Of a DNA stretch of 64,000 nt, positions 23,695 through 35,260 are shown piece after piece. Position 1 is the first letter of the stretch. The number at the start of each line of letters is the position of its first letter. The DNA comes from Promerops cafer (taxonomy: Eukaryota > Chordata > Aves > Passeriformes > Nectariniidae): the NCBI GenBank assembly GCA_013398275.1, contig VZSE01006140.1, positions 186,001 to 250,000 on the forward strand, given 5' to 3'. Made by a program: the position numbers and the translations under genes. The notes under the pieces are model-generated. The model saw only the letters and a program-made list of their open reading frames with translations, was not told where the DNA came from and ran no database searches.

Positions 23695-26600
23695 CAGCCT
23701 GACAGCAGCAAAGCTCAGGTGACAGGAAAATGGGTGCTTTTTATAGAGCCTGGTTTTTGCACAGCCCTAAATCAGCAAAGGACAAGACAAGCAAATTGCA
23801 CTGATAGTGCAATTGTCAAAATCTCTGTCACTTGCTGCCTTATCTGTCCTAAACCACACAGTTTGTACTTGGTGATTTATTTTAGTTTATTTGTGACTTA
23901 TTTTTTAGCCTGGCTGGAGCTCTGCTGTGTCGGTGTCCAGGGTGTCCACGGCCAGTTGCAGAGGGCTCTGGCATTCCCAGGGGACACCCAGGTGACAGAA
24001 ACGCCTGGGACGGTCCCCAAGAGCCCTGCCACTCCCACGGGTGGTGTCACTGCCGGGGTGGGGCTGTGTGGACAGGGAACAGGGAGGGTTTTCCCTGATC
24101 CCACCAAGGGGAGCTGTCCCCACCTGCCTTAACAAAGCCTTATCCCGCAGGCTGCTTTTTCAGGGAATATGTGACCAACACTCTGCTTTCCTCAAAGTTT
24201 CACTCCCCCACAGATCCAGGGCAGCACGAGAGGAGTCCCTGGCCAGCCCTGCTGCTGCGGTGGTTTCACGCAATTCAGAGGAAATCCCGAATCTTTGGAC
24301 CAGGAAAGGAAAACAGGAGCACATACAATAAATACCCGTAACTGTGCTGGGAGCTCAGAGGGGGCCGTGGCCTCTGGCTCTGCCCCCAGCAGGGGCTGTT
24401 CCCGTTCCCCAAGGGCTGAGCAGGCTCCCCCATCCCCACCGTGCCCGGTGCTGCTGGATCTCCTCCTGGAGGCGCCTGCTGCTGCTGGGGACAGCGGACT
24501 GTGCCGGGGATGCTGCAGGTTTGTATCCCAGCCCCTCCCCGGCTGGCATTCCGTGGCTGTGGCATTCCCAGCCTGCTGGTCGGCTGGGGCAGAGGGAAGC
24601 GGATGGAGAGAAGCAGGGAACGCTGCATGGCCCGAGGGCCGGCGCGTCCCGCAGGCGCTCCCGAGCTGCCGGGGGCCCGGCCGTGTTTCTCCTGTCTGGG
24701 TGCACCATTAAAAAGTTCGATTTTGCTGCCTGCTTACAGCTGAGTGGTTTCAGCCTCCAAAGGGCTCCATCAAAGACACGCCTGGCTGTGCGGGGGTCCC
24801 AGGTGGGTTTGTGGAGCAGGGGGGTGACAACGCTTCCCTGGCAAAGGGAGATGGGTGCTTGGATTCTCCTGTGCTCTCCTTGCACCTGGGACGTGCTGGC
24901 TGCTGAATTCCAGCACAGGGGAAACCAGACCGGCAGCCTGAGGTGGCAGGGGCTGAGCTCTGTCATCTCCTGCAGGGTGGAGAAGAAGTCAGAGCCCGTT
25001 CCCAGAGGCTGCTGCCCAAAGGCCACGTCCACCCCCCGTGTTCATCCCACTCCCCACACAGACCCACTGGGAGGGAGGGGTGGAAGCAGGGTTAACGGGG
25101 GTGGCTGACAGCCAGGGAATAACCTGCCCCCAAAAATCCCGAGATAACAGCCATGAGATAGAGAGACAACCTGCTCAGTACTGGCTTTTGTCCTGACTCT
25201 GTAACTCTTCTGGCTTTTCACAAACTCCTCCTGCAGCAAACACAAACAAAGGCTGATCCAACCTGCTGTAGAAATGCCAGTTTGAATGTTTGAATTCCAA
25301 CCCCCCACCCCAGTTATAATCCCTCTCCCATTCCCAGGAGAAACTCCAAGAGGGCAGCAGAAACAGGGCACTGCCTTCAGTGCCAGGATTATTCATCCCT
25401 GCACCAAACCACATCGTGAGCTGCTGGTAACTCCAGGGGCTGTTCACTTGGGTCTGCCGGGTGTGCAAAGAGTCTGAAAACCAACAGAAATGTTGTGATG
25501 GGCTCCCTGTGTGCCGGGGCAAACAGCTGGTTTCAATAAATAACCATGGCTGGGAGTGTTTGTACCCAAACCTTGCAGAGGGGATCCTTCAGGTGGAACT
25601 GAGCACGGAGAACCTGCCAGCAAAGCCAGCAGCAGCTCTGCCCAGCCGTGCTTGGAGCGAGGAGGCTCCAGGCTGAGGGGGCTGGAAAAAGCCTCAGCAG
25701 CAAAGGCAGAATTAATGACATGGGAGCCTTGTCTGGGTAGAATATGTGGAATTTTTAAAAATTGTTCCTCTTGACCTGTGGCTCGTAACGAATTAAAGCT
25801 GCTCTGGAAAAGGCCTCATTTCTGTTTGGCTCCAGTGCTGGAGCTGGGGAGGGCTGGGCTGGGCTGCAAGGCTGAGGTGGTGCCAGGGACATCACTCCAG
25901 GCCTGCTGGGGCCAGCAGCAGAGGGGCTGAGGGCTCCCAAAACCAGCACTGTGATCCAAGGCAGTGTGTGCAGAGATCCCAGTGCCACTGCAGGGGACAC
26001 CTGGGCACACAGCACAGGTGAAAGCCCCTTGGTGCCTCATTCCCACCGGGCTGGGTGTCCCCAAGGGCCACCCCAAGGTGGGCATTTGTGACAGCACAGC
26101 CCCTCTGAGGCAGCAACAAGCATTTCTAGCCACGGGGTCCTGGAGGGATGGACACAGAGCTGGCTTCACAGGCTCTCTGCAGCCTTTTCCAGAGCCTGGA
26201 AAGCCACCCCGGGGCTGCAGGGGGCTGGATCAGCCCTCACCTCTGGGTTCAGGCTTCACCCCCAGCTGAAAAGTGGGGCAGGAGCAGGGAGTGGGTGCTT
26301 TGGTTGGGCTTCCGAGGGCTGAGGAGCTGGGCCAGGGTTTGTTCTTGCTGGACACCCACAGATTCCCAGCTTTAATCATGGTTATGTTGGCTACTCCCCC
26401 TTTACCCTCACTTCTCCAGAGTCAGCCAGGGTTTTACTCTGCACCTCCAGGACTTCAGCCTTTCCCAGGAAATAAAGCTCCAGGCCAAGCACCACAAGAG
26501 TTTCAGTGCAGCTTAGCCACTTAAAATCCCACCCTCCCCTGAGTGCTCCCAGAAGAAGAAGGCTGCTGAGGCAGCAGCAAGGCTGCCAGGGAAGGAGGGG

Positions 26601-29600
26601 ATCTCAAGTGCACTTTATTGAGCTAAAAATAGGTTTATTCACAGAAAACAAAATCCACGTCCAACAAAGATGCGAGAGGACGATGGCAAAGAGATGAGGG
26701 CACAACAAACCAGGAGAAAGTCCCTTGTCCCAGACTGTGTGCTGAAACCACAGGAGGGTGAGGTTCTGCTGCTGAGAATGAAAAGGTTGTTAGGGAGCAA
26801 GTGTGTTGTAAATGATATCCTCAGGAAAGCCTGGAGTGCAGCAGAGCTCCCATTAACAAGGCAGAATTAAAGAAAGGCTCCATCATATGAGCCTTACCCA
26901 TGGTTCTGCTGGGTTCTTACACAATTAAACTCTGAGCTTGGGGCTGCTCCCGTGGCCTGTTCTTAACCAAAGCTGTCCCACTCTCACCCTGCGAGGCACA
27001 GCTAAAATTAGCTGGGCAAGAATTGCACAACCCAGCCACAAATTAGCAGATCCAGTGCGTGATGCTTGACATTGTCCCGAAGTCCTCAGTTCCCACTGCA
27101 AAATAAAGCTGGTCTGGAGACTTGGACTTGGCAGGAGAAGGGAAAGCTCAAAATAGACGTGGCTGCCTGCTCTGGGTACGGAGAGTGCTGGCTGAATGGT
27201 TTAATTAGCTCGTGTTAATGAAAAGTAAATTTTGAATACTCTCTCCTCCAGATTTCCATCTTGCCAAATGTTCAGCTAATGCACTTTCAGATGGCTGAAC
27301 TTCTCCTAAACCCCAAACAGTTGGAAGCTCCAGGGTAGCAGCAATCCCAAGGTTCGGGGCTCGACGTTCCTTCCATCCCCATCAGGGCAGGTTGTCCTTG
27401 GGCTGGAAAACCATGGGAACAAACAATCCCTGGTCCAAGGGCCAGGATTACCTTTCCTTTGTGCTCAGCTCCACAGACCCTTAATGCAGCCCCACTTCAG
27501 CCTCAAACTACTTCCCAAAATCAAAGCTGACACGGGGATGACCCAGACTGGTTGGATAGTTGAAAAATGTCCAGCAAGAAATACCTGAGAACAGCCATGA
27601 AAGGCAAATTCAGATTTATTTCAGTGAGGGCAACACCCATTGCCTGGCAGTGCCTGCCCAGCCACCTTTGCTCACATCAGAAATAAGGGAGGACAAATCC
27701 CTTCCCAACTCTTTTTTACTAAAGCCCACCTTCACTTAAAACGGGAGAAGAAATAAAATGTTTTCTGTCAAATTGAGCAGTCTGCACTTTTATGTTCCTC
27801 TTTCTAAGGGCACCATTTTTAACCTCTGGCTGTGGGTCAGAGGGAAGGCAGGGGAAGAAGGGCTCTTCTCCCTGAGAGCAGCAGAGTCTTTGGCTTAAGA
27901 CATCCAGGCAAAGCTGCTGAGAAAATGATGCCAAACATCAGCCATTCCAGGGGTAACCTTTGAAACCATTCCCTCTGCTGCATTGCTGGTTTGATTTCTC
28001 CACTGTGCTCAAAAAAACACCTGGAAAAAGTTCTCCAGGGAAGCATCCACACCAGAGGAGGACCTGTGCTTGAAATCAATACAAAAAATAAACACCACTG
28101 CAAGTGTTTTTGAGAGGAGACAATGACTCCATTTCATTTCTTTGTCCTCATTCTCTCTCTAGCTGTGATCTCTGGCAAAACATTGATGAGGGGGCTCTTG
28201 ACAATAAAATAAGTCCAGGGAGCTGAGCTGCTCCCTCTTCCTGGGTTCTGACTGCCCCTTAAGTGCTTGTTGTTAATGGGGGGAAAAAAGATTAGCCCTT
28301 CTCTTCTCCAGAGTGCTGGAAATGCAGAAAATTTGTATTTTTGATGCATGCCAAATTCAGCAGAACAGGGAAGAATTTGATTTTTGCTTTCAGGCAACGT
28401 TTGCTGTATCACTATTTCCATTTATTTGTGCAAGTGTCTTCCCTACTTCTGCTTTGTACTGGCAGTTCATAAAAAGCAGATAAGAGAAGCTGCTGTTAGT
28501 GTCTGCAAACTAATTTTGTGAAATCAATTAACACGTTAATGAATTAAAGAGTGTTACCACTTTCACATTTTCTTCTCCTTGATAATGCCAAACAGTGGAA
28601 TTGGAGGGCAAAGATTTGCACAGTTTGTTATTGCTGGGAGCTTTGCTAATTATTTTTTCCTGCATTTCTGTCCCAGGAAATGCCATCAAACCGTGGTGAG
28701 GAGGGAAAGTTCCAAGCAGGGTTTATTCCCCACGTGAAAAACACTTGAAAAAATCCAGGAAAAAGGCATCCCAGATGGAAATGAATAAACCACAGCCCTT
28801 CTGGGCCTTGTTACTCCCAAAATGTGGGAGCAGAGATGGTGCTGGAGAAAGCAGCCAAGGAGCAGGAGGGGAGGAAAGGAAAATATCTCCCAATACATCA
28901 TGGCCATGTTGGTGAACCCTCCACTGGGTCCATCAGAGGGGAGAAGGGAGCTCAGCACAGGGAGGGCTGAGGAATTCCTGACCCAAGCCCAGCTCTTCCA
29001 CCTACTCAGTTTTCTGATGACAAAGCTGCAAGTGAATTTTATTTCCCTTCCCCTCCCACCTGACTCCACAGCCTCTCTCCAGGTATTTCCCTGTTTGGTG
29101 GGGGGAGCAGGAAGCCAGATTCACACATGAAATTATTTCTTTGTGGTTCTTGCAGACCTGGGGGCTTGAGGTTGCTGAGGGAGAAGGAAGATTTTCCTTC
29201 CCGTATTTTTTATTTTGAATAATTACATAGAAACTCTTCCAGCGCTTAGAAGAGAGTTGTTTCCATCCTGATACCCCGATCAAACACATCCAGCAGAGCA
29301 TCCACAAACGTCACTCAGCTGGAAGGAAGATGCAAAGAATCCAGAGGGAATTCACAGCCCAGCATTATTTTCCTTTCAGTGGACACACACACCACATCCA
29401 TCCCACAGGGAGAGGGAGCAGCCTCTCCACGGCTTCGAGGGAGACAATTCCAAGAGGCAGTGGTGGAGGATAAAGTCCTTTACAGCAACACCAGCACACC
29501 TTTGTCCATCCCAGAGCAGGCACAAGCAGAGAAGTGTCTGAATTCCCTTCTCCCTCCTGGCATTCCCCTTTTGCCCAGTGCCAGGCTCAGAGGGAGCCAG

Positions 29601-31149
29601 GAGCTGTATGGGTGGAGCAGAAAAATGTGTGGGGTGAGTGGAGCTCAGTGGAGTTTCATTCCTTCACCCCTGATTAGGGCTCTCCCAGTTTTGGTTGCAC
29701 TTCTTTGAAATTCTTTGGGAGCTGGGAATGGGGGAGAGGAGACTTCCAGGAGCTGCTTCCTGAAAGATGCTGGCTCAGAAGGGGATTGGACTGAAAAATC
29801 TGCCTGACATCACAGCTTTCACCCAAAATTACAGGGAGAAAACCAAACTTCCTAGCAGGCTCGAAGCAGACCATGGATGCTGCAGCCTGTGAGTCAAGGC
29901 CAGATCCTGGCCCTCACTCCCAGGAGAAAAATGGGGCAGGAATTCCTTCCCACACACAGGCACAGCAGGAGTGGGAGCAGCAATGGGGCCAGCAGGGCTT
30001 GGGGCCCCCAGCCCTGGCAGCCAGCAGGGAGCAGGTGGGAATGCTCCCTCTGGCTGAGCAGGAGAGCACGGGCAGCCCCAGCTTTGCCAGGACACCCCCA
30101 AAAAGGAAATCTCACCATTTGAGTCCAGAATCATTTAGTTAAATATTTAAAGAGAGGAAGGCCCTGCTGGGAAGGGCCAAAAATGACCACAAAGGCTCCA
30201 GGTGCACCAGGCACTGCTCACTGAAGAGATAAAAAGGTGCAGGGGATTCTCTGCAAGGGTCAGCTCTGAGGGTTTTTTTTATTTTTCCTCTTTTTTTTGC
30301 CTTGCACCTGCATTTTTTGCCTTTGTCTCAGAGGCTCCTATGCTGGATGGCAGCCCTGCTCCCACACAGGGGAACAAGGGCAGATCACAGGCCCAAAATG
30401 AACTGCCCAGAGAAGAAATTTAAGCTCCAAAGTCCTCCAAACAAGACAAACACTTCGATCTCACCTTTGGAGAGGTTTAATTTCTCTTTCCAACCCCAAA
30501 CCAACAACCTGGTTTTGCAGCTTTCACTACAGACGCCTCAAATCTTGCTTTTTAGCAGGTGAAATCTGCCTTTAGAGGAGGAAGGCTCTGCCTCCACAGC
30601 CCAGATTCCTGTTCCAGAATTTCCTCCCAGTTGCCTGTAGGATGCCACATCTCTTGTCCAGGCTCTCAGTCCTAAACCAGCACTGCTCCAGGGCTGCTCC
30701 TTCCCAGCTTTTGTTATCTCCCAGTCCCTCAGGGCTCATTAAGGGCTGAATTAGACTGTCCACGGCCTCAATTAATCCTTCAGCTCTCTGGGAAGCAGCC
30801 AGGGCTTTTTTAACCAGTGCTCCTTACCCGTGGCATCCACTCCCTGCTGGGACCTGGAGCGTGCAATCTGCACGGGCTTGGAAAGGAATCGAGACAGGCA
30901 TCTCCCCCCTGCTGCTCTTAATTGTTGTTAATTGCACTGGCCAGCCTGGCAGTGCCCCCTGAGGGGACACTGCAGGACACGGTGGAATTGCAGCTTGGAC
31001 TTGGTTTGGGAGGCTGATTTCCCCAGGAACACGGAGAGGGTTCAGGTACAACCACCACGTGTGGGGATTTCTGAAGGGCAGGAAGGCTCCACACAAGGGT
31101 AGAGCCATGGGTAAGACCTGGAAGAGTAAGATCAGGAACATCCCATGCT
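22701..31149. other. Gene-free intergenic stretch
   Basis: I find no exon with recognisable protein identity on either strand. Apart from the poly(A) run at 23647 the content is mixed GC-rich and AT-rich unique sequence. AT-rich segments at 27180-27310 and 28490-28670 contain clustered TAAT motifs and could be conserved noncoding elements, but nothing in the window proves this. Confidence 0.6.
23647..23693. repeat. Poly(A) run of 47 bases
   Basis: Uninterrupted A tract between tttttctgtg and gcagcctgac. No AATAAA or recognisable retrocopy precedes it. The exact length is unreliable in any assembly. Confidence 0.95.
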
Positions 31150-31264
31150 GAGATCTCTCAGGGATGCACAGGGTGGGATTTTTGGGGTGTGTGTGCAGGG
31201 CCAGGAGTTGGACTGGATGATCCTGATGGGTCCCTTCCAACACAGTGCATTTTGTGATCCTATG
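31150..31264 (+). mobile_element. CR1 LINE 3' end fragment
   Basis: It contains ggccaggagttggactggat, then gatcctgatgggtcccttcc, and finishes with ttttgtgatcctatgac. These are the conserved 3' untranslated end and terminal repeat of chicken-repeat-1 elements. Typical 5'-truncated avian copy on the + strand, without coding sequence. Confidence 0.88.
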
Positions 31265-31785
31265 ACTTCAACAAACCACAGAACATCTCTGCCCCTGACA
31301 GAAAAATGGGGGCACCACCTCCATTGTGATGCAGTTTGGGATCCTAAACAGCTGATCCTGGCAGCTGCTCATTGGCCTTCAGAGTGTGGGCGATAGCTGG
31401 GGCCAGAGAAATCCTACAAATAAGACGTGCCCATGCTCTCAGTGCACTCTGACAAGCTGGGAACACACTGGTTTCCCCCCAAACACGTGGCAGTGCAGAG
31501 AATTAAAGAGAGGGAGCTGTGCTGGAGGTGTGCAGGAGGTCGGGGACACTCATCAGATCCCGAGGGATGGGGTAGCTGGGCTTCACACTGAGCTCGGCCC
31601 CAGAGCTGTCACAGGGCTTTGGGAAACCATTTTAATTTGAAAAGGGAACAGGCTGGGGGTATCACAACATCTGGACACAGCAGCAGCAGCTGTGCAGGCT
31701 CCCTGCAGGACAAATCTGAACGCAGCCACCAAGGCAACAGCAGAATTCCCCTGGGAACACCGGGCGTGGCGTGGGAGCTGAGCTG

Positions 31786-31816
31786 TGGGGTCACCTGAGC
31801 TGTGGGGTCACCTGCA
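31786..31816. repeat. Short tandem repeat
   Basis: The phrase gagctgtggggtcacct occurs twice back to back. Confidence 0.85.
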
Positions 31817-32044
31817 TGGCAGGAGGCAGGGGCTGGGTCAGCAGCTGAGGGGTGGGAGCTGTAGGATCCCCCTGGGGTCAGTTTGGGTGGCTGTCACCCA
31901 GGGCTGTGGGGACACACCAGGCCCAGGCTGCTCTGGGTGCATTGATTAATTTGGCCATGGTCCCTTCCCAGCTGCAGCACTGCTGCAGGCAGTGACCTCC
32001 AGCATGCTCCCAGCCCCACAGCTCAGCTGGTTTGAGGAGGGCAG

Positions 32045-32093
32045 TCCCAGGGAAAGGGTGAATCCCAGGGAAAGGGTGAATCCCAGGGAAAGG
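32045..32093. repeat. 18-bp tandem repeat, about 2.7 copies
   Basis: The unit tcccagggaaagggtgaa starts at 32045, 32063 and 32081. It ends 24 bases before the solo LTR. Confidence 0.95.
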
Positions 32094-32116
32094 AGGGGCT
32101 CGGGAGCTCCAGGAGC

Positions 32117-32638
32117 TGATGCCTTTACCTGGGCTTAGAATTAAAAGCCGAACACGGTTAGAGGGGAAAAAGGGATTTTACCTCGGTGTTTATTAAAGAT
32201 CCTTTGTTCCAGGCAGGAGCACCCTGCAGAAGTGCCCTCCCAGACTGGCACATGGACCCCACCAAAGCCCCACGTGATGGTTTGTGTATATAATTATAGA
32301 TCTTGCATATTTGCATATCTATCAGAGGTTTCCCAGTGGGAGGCTCAGGAGCAGCCCCCTCATAAGGAATGTCCCCCCCTGCATGGGTCTATCTCAGTTT
32401 TCAGGATGTGTTCTGGAGAGGACCTTGGCTCTGGGGCTCTCTGACACCCTAACTAGGAGGTTTCCAAGGTGTTTGGTCTCTTGGCTTAACAGAACTTTGG
32501 GTCTAAGCTGGTTATCAAGCTTAGGGAATGACAAGTATGTGGGCTAAAAGCACTTGGGATACATAAAGCTGCATAAAAGGGGATATGGAAGGGGGATATG
32601 AGAAAAGATATGGAAAAAACAAAATCACCATGGCATCA
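32117..32638 (-). mobile_element. Solo LTR of an endogenous retrovirus
   Basis: The 522-base element begins TGATGCC and ends GGCATCA on the + strand, so it has 7-base perfect terminal inverted repeats with the TG...CA ends of retroviral LTRs. The flanking bases are GAGC at 32113-32116 and GAGC at 32639-32642, a 4-base target-site duplication. On the minus strand it reads U3 to U5: a TATA-like segment near 32285-32298, then AATAAA (reverse of TTTATT at 32189-32194) about 70 bases before the element's 3' end. No gag, pol or env sequence adjoins it, so it is a solo LTR left by recombination. The family was not identified. Confidence 0.85.
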
Positions 32639-32995
32639 GAGCCACCCTCTGTCCCCAGCCCTCAGTAGCCCCACGGAAACAAGCAGCTCTGATGCTTAAG
32701 AGCTTTACAAGCTTATTCTTAGGAAAAGTCTTCCCGTTCCTCTGGAGTGACAAAATCAGGAAGTGATCCCATTCCACACCTGCACAGAAAACCAGCTGTG
32801 GGCTCATACTGCTGCAGTGGGCAACCTGGGCCTTGCTGAGCACTGGGCCTGCACTGCCAGACAGCTCAGAAACCAGGCAAATTTTCCTATTTCCACCATC
32901 AAACTGAGAAAAGCCCTGCTGCAAGTACTGTTTCAGGGGGAATAAGGCTGGTCCAGACTTGCTTTTTTTTTTTCCTCTTCTTGACACAACACCAG

Positions 32996-33192
32996 AAAAG
33001 TTGAACTGTCAGAAGTGTGGTGCAGCTTTGGCACTGGTTACCCACCCAAGAGGCTGTTCAGAACCTGCTGGAATTATAAAGTTCACCAAGAAGTCTCAGG
33101 AGATTTTGTTAATACCAGAAACAAGTAATGAACAGAGAGCTGCAAGTGTAGCCCCACTTTCTGAAGCAGCATTGAGAAAAGTTAGGAAATGA
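32996..33192 (+). other. Unrecognised protein-like open frame, possible lone exon or decayed gene piece
   Basis: Behind a strong acceptor-like tract (cttttttttttttcctcttc, then acaccag ending at 32995) a frame of 65 residues runs to TGA at 33190-33192. It has a C-x2-C-G motif (NCQKCGAAL), a later PRGCSEP and a basic end (LRKVRK). Codon use looks coding, with many GNN codons. After the stop another frame continues with MIPEQNV and basic residues, as if frameshifted. I do not recognise the family and found no partner exons. It could be a real terminal exon, a pseudogene fragment or chance. Confidence 0.25.
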
Positions 33193-34864
33193 TCCCAGAG
33201 CAGAACGTGGCTTCCCTTGGCTCCATCACCAGGGTGAAGAAAGCCAAAAAACCAGAGGTGCAGACCTTGTCCTGCCAGTTCTGGCAGGTGCATTGACAGG
33301 GTTGCTGCAGATGTGCCTTCAAAAGAAAATACCTAGTTTTATTTTTGAAAATAGCCTTGGAGTCAAAGCTTTGTGCCCTGCAGAGGACACGTCTAAGGAG
33401 CCTGGATTCTCCAAGCAGAAGAGGAGATCCCTTTCCTATGGATCTTATGGCCCCTGTCCCATTTGCCCAGCAATCCCTCTTGGCTTTTTACCCACTCGCA
33501 GTGCAGAGCTGCAGGTGGGGGCACTGCTGGGTAATGCAAATTATCTGTCTCTCTGTTAGCCCCCGCTTTGGCTCACCAACTCGATGTCTCTTGCAGTAAC
33601 TCTCCAAGACAAGAGGGGATTTTTGGAGCAGTGCCTGCAGGACATGAGGAGCTCGGGCCCCATCTGCATCCCCAGGTGTGAGGCGTTAGCAGGGCCAGGG
33701 CAGATTTGGGGTGCAGCGCGCGGGGTCGGCAGCCAGGGCTCACATTATGCAAACAGCTCTGATTAGCACCAGAGCCGAGGCCTTCTGCAATCAGGCCAGC
33801 TCATGGCTTTAGGCTTCCCACTTGAAATGAAGTTAAAAATAGCTGGCCTTAGTTTTGCTGAAAGCTTGGGCAGCGGTGACCTTTTGTGTCCGCGGAGCCT
33901 CTCCCGTAACGCGCCCCTTAACATTTAGAGGATGCGCTCGGCTCCAGCGAGCTGTTCCCTCTGCTCTCTCCACTCTGGCTCTTTTAGCTCGTGCTGTTTT
34001 CCTCAGGACCAGCCCTGCTGGGGAGCACCAAGGAGTTCAGCCAGATTTGGAGATATCAAACCACGCAGCCACTGGGAAATCCTCTTCCGGCATTTCCAGC
34101 GCGCACAGGTCTGGGCACGGCACCCGTGCTGCCCCTGTGCTGCTCTGCACACCTCAAGCTCAGTTTGGCTCCCACTTTCCTCTTAGAAACTTGACTTTCC
34201 ACCCTCTGAAATGCAGAATTGCCACACGTCTTTGTAGGTCCCTGAGGGATAAGCTGAGGAAGGATCACTGTGTTGGAAGAACCCACGCTCAGTACTCAGC
34301 CAACTCCCATCCCTCAACCTCCCCACTGGGAATTTTCAGGCCTTTAAGGGGTGAGCTGCCATGCAGAGGATATTCCTTTATGCAGGCTGGGAATATTTAA
34401 GGTTTGGCCAAAAAGGAGCATTGCAGCACATCAGGTTTCATAAGCAAAGCCCAAACTTTTGCTGGCAGGACCTAACCCAGGTGAGTTATCCCACAGGCAG
34501 GAAAGGCCTCACACTTTGCAGGGAGCCACTGAGGAGTCTGATGGAGAACATGGACAGCAAGAAGGTGAACCAAACCCTAATAATCTGGTATTTTTACTGG
34601 CCACAGGAAGTGAAATTCAAAATACAAAGGCACAACAGACAGTACAGACAGTAGAAGATGCCTTAATTTTGTCACTTTAAAATGTGTCCATAGGAGGAAT
34701 TTCCTCAAAGAACCCAAGTGAGAGAAGCATTTATGAGAGCAAAAAATGCAAGTCATCTTCAACTCATCCACCTACAGCTTCCCATCAGGCTGGATCTTCT
34801 CCAAGCAGCTGGGAGCAGCGGGGACCATGACACGTGGTGGCTTCATGCCCCAATCCATAGCTAA

Positions 34865-34925
34865 AGTTGGTCCTGCTTTGAGCAAGTGAAGCTTCAGAGG
34901 CCCCTTCCAACCTGAGAGCCCTCAG
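34865..34925 (+). mobile_element. Degenerate CR1 LINE tail
   Basis: The segment tcctgctttgagcaagtgaa, then gaggccccttccaacctgag, follows the CR1 3' end pattern (ctttgagcaggaggttggac, then ggtcccttccaacctgaa). The terminal octamer repeats are lost. Short and diverged. Confidence 0.6.
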
Positions 34926-35102
34926 TTACCTGGAGAGGCTCTTAGAAACTCCATCTTTTGCTATTTCAGAATGCTGTGCTCGCCCCACATTCTTCTGCTC
35001 TGCCCTAATGGTCACACCAAGAATTCTGGAATGCTGCCTCCAAGCAGTTTGTCTGCTTCTCCTGCCCTCTGTGGGACGAGGTGCTCCCACCTTCAGAGGG
35101 AG

Positions 35103-35260
35103 ATGCAAGGGCTGCATCCCTGTCCCTTGGAGAAGTTGTCACCAAATGCCTGGGAAACGAGGGATGCAGCCCCAGAGCCAGGCATGGAGCACTGCACCCC
35201 TGTCCTTTGGAGAAGTTGTCACCAAATTCCTGGAAAATGAGGGATGCAGCCCCCCAGCCA
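35103..35260. repeat. 80-bp tandem duplication
   Basis: The phrase tttggagaagttgtcaccaa (cttgg in the first copy) recurs with an 80-base period (35121 and 35201), each followed by gagggatgcagcccc. The two units are diverged, so this is an old local duplication. Confidence 0.85.

Noticed and set aside
24344..25108. 254-residue plus-strand frame and its antisense partner
   Set aside because: GC-rich stretch with low stop frequency. No recognisable domain.
34459..34680. Frame ending TVEDALILSL that looks protein-like
   Set aside because: Too short, no convincing acceptor, and no recognisable homologue. It could not be tied to the frame at 32996.
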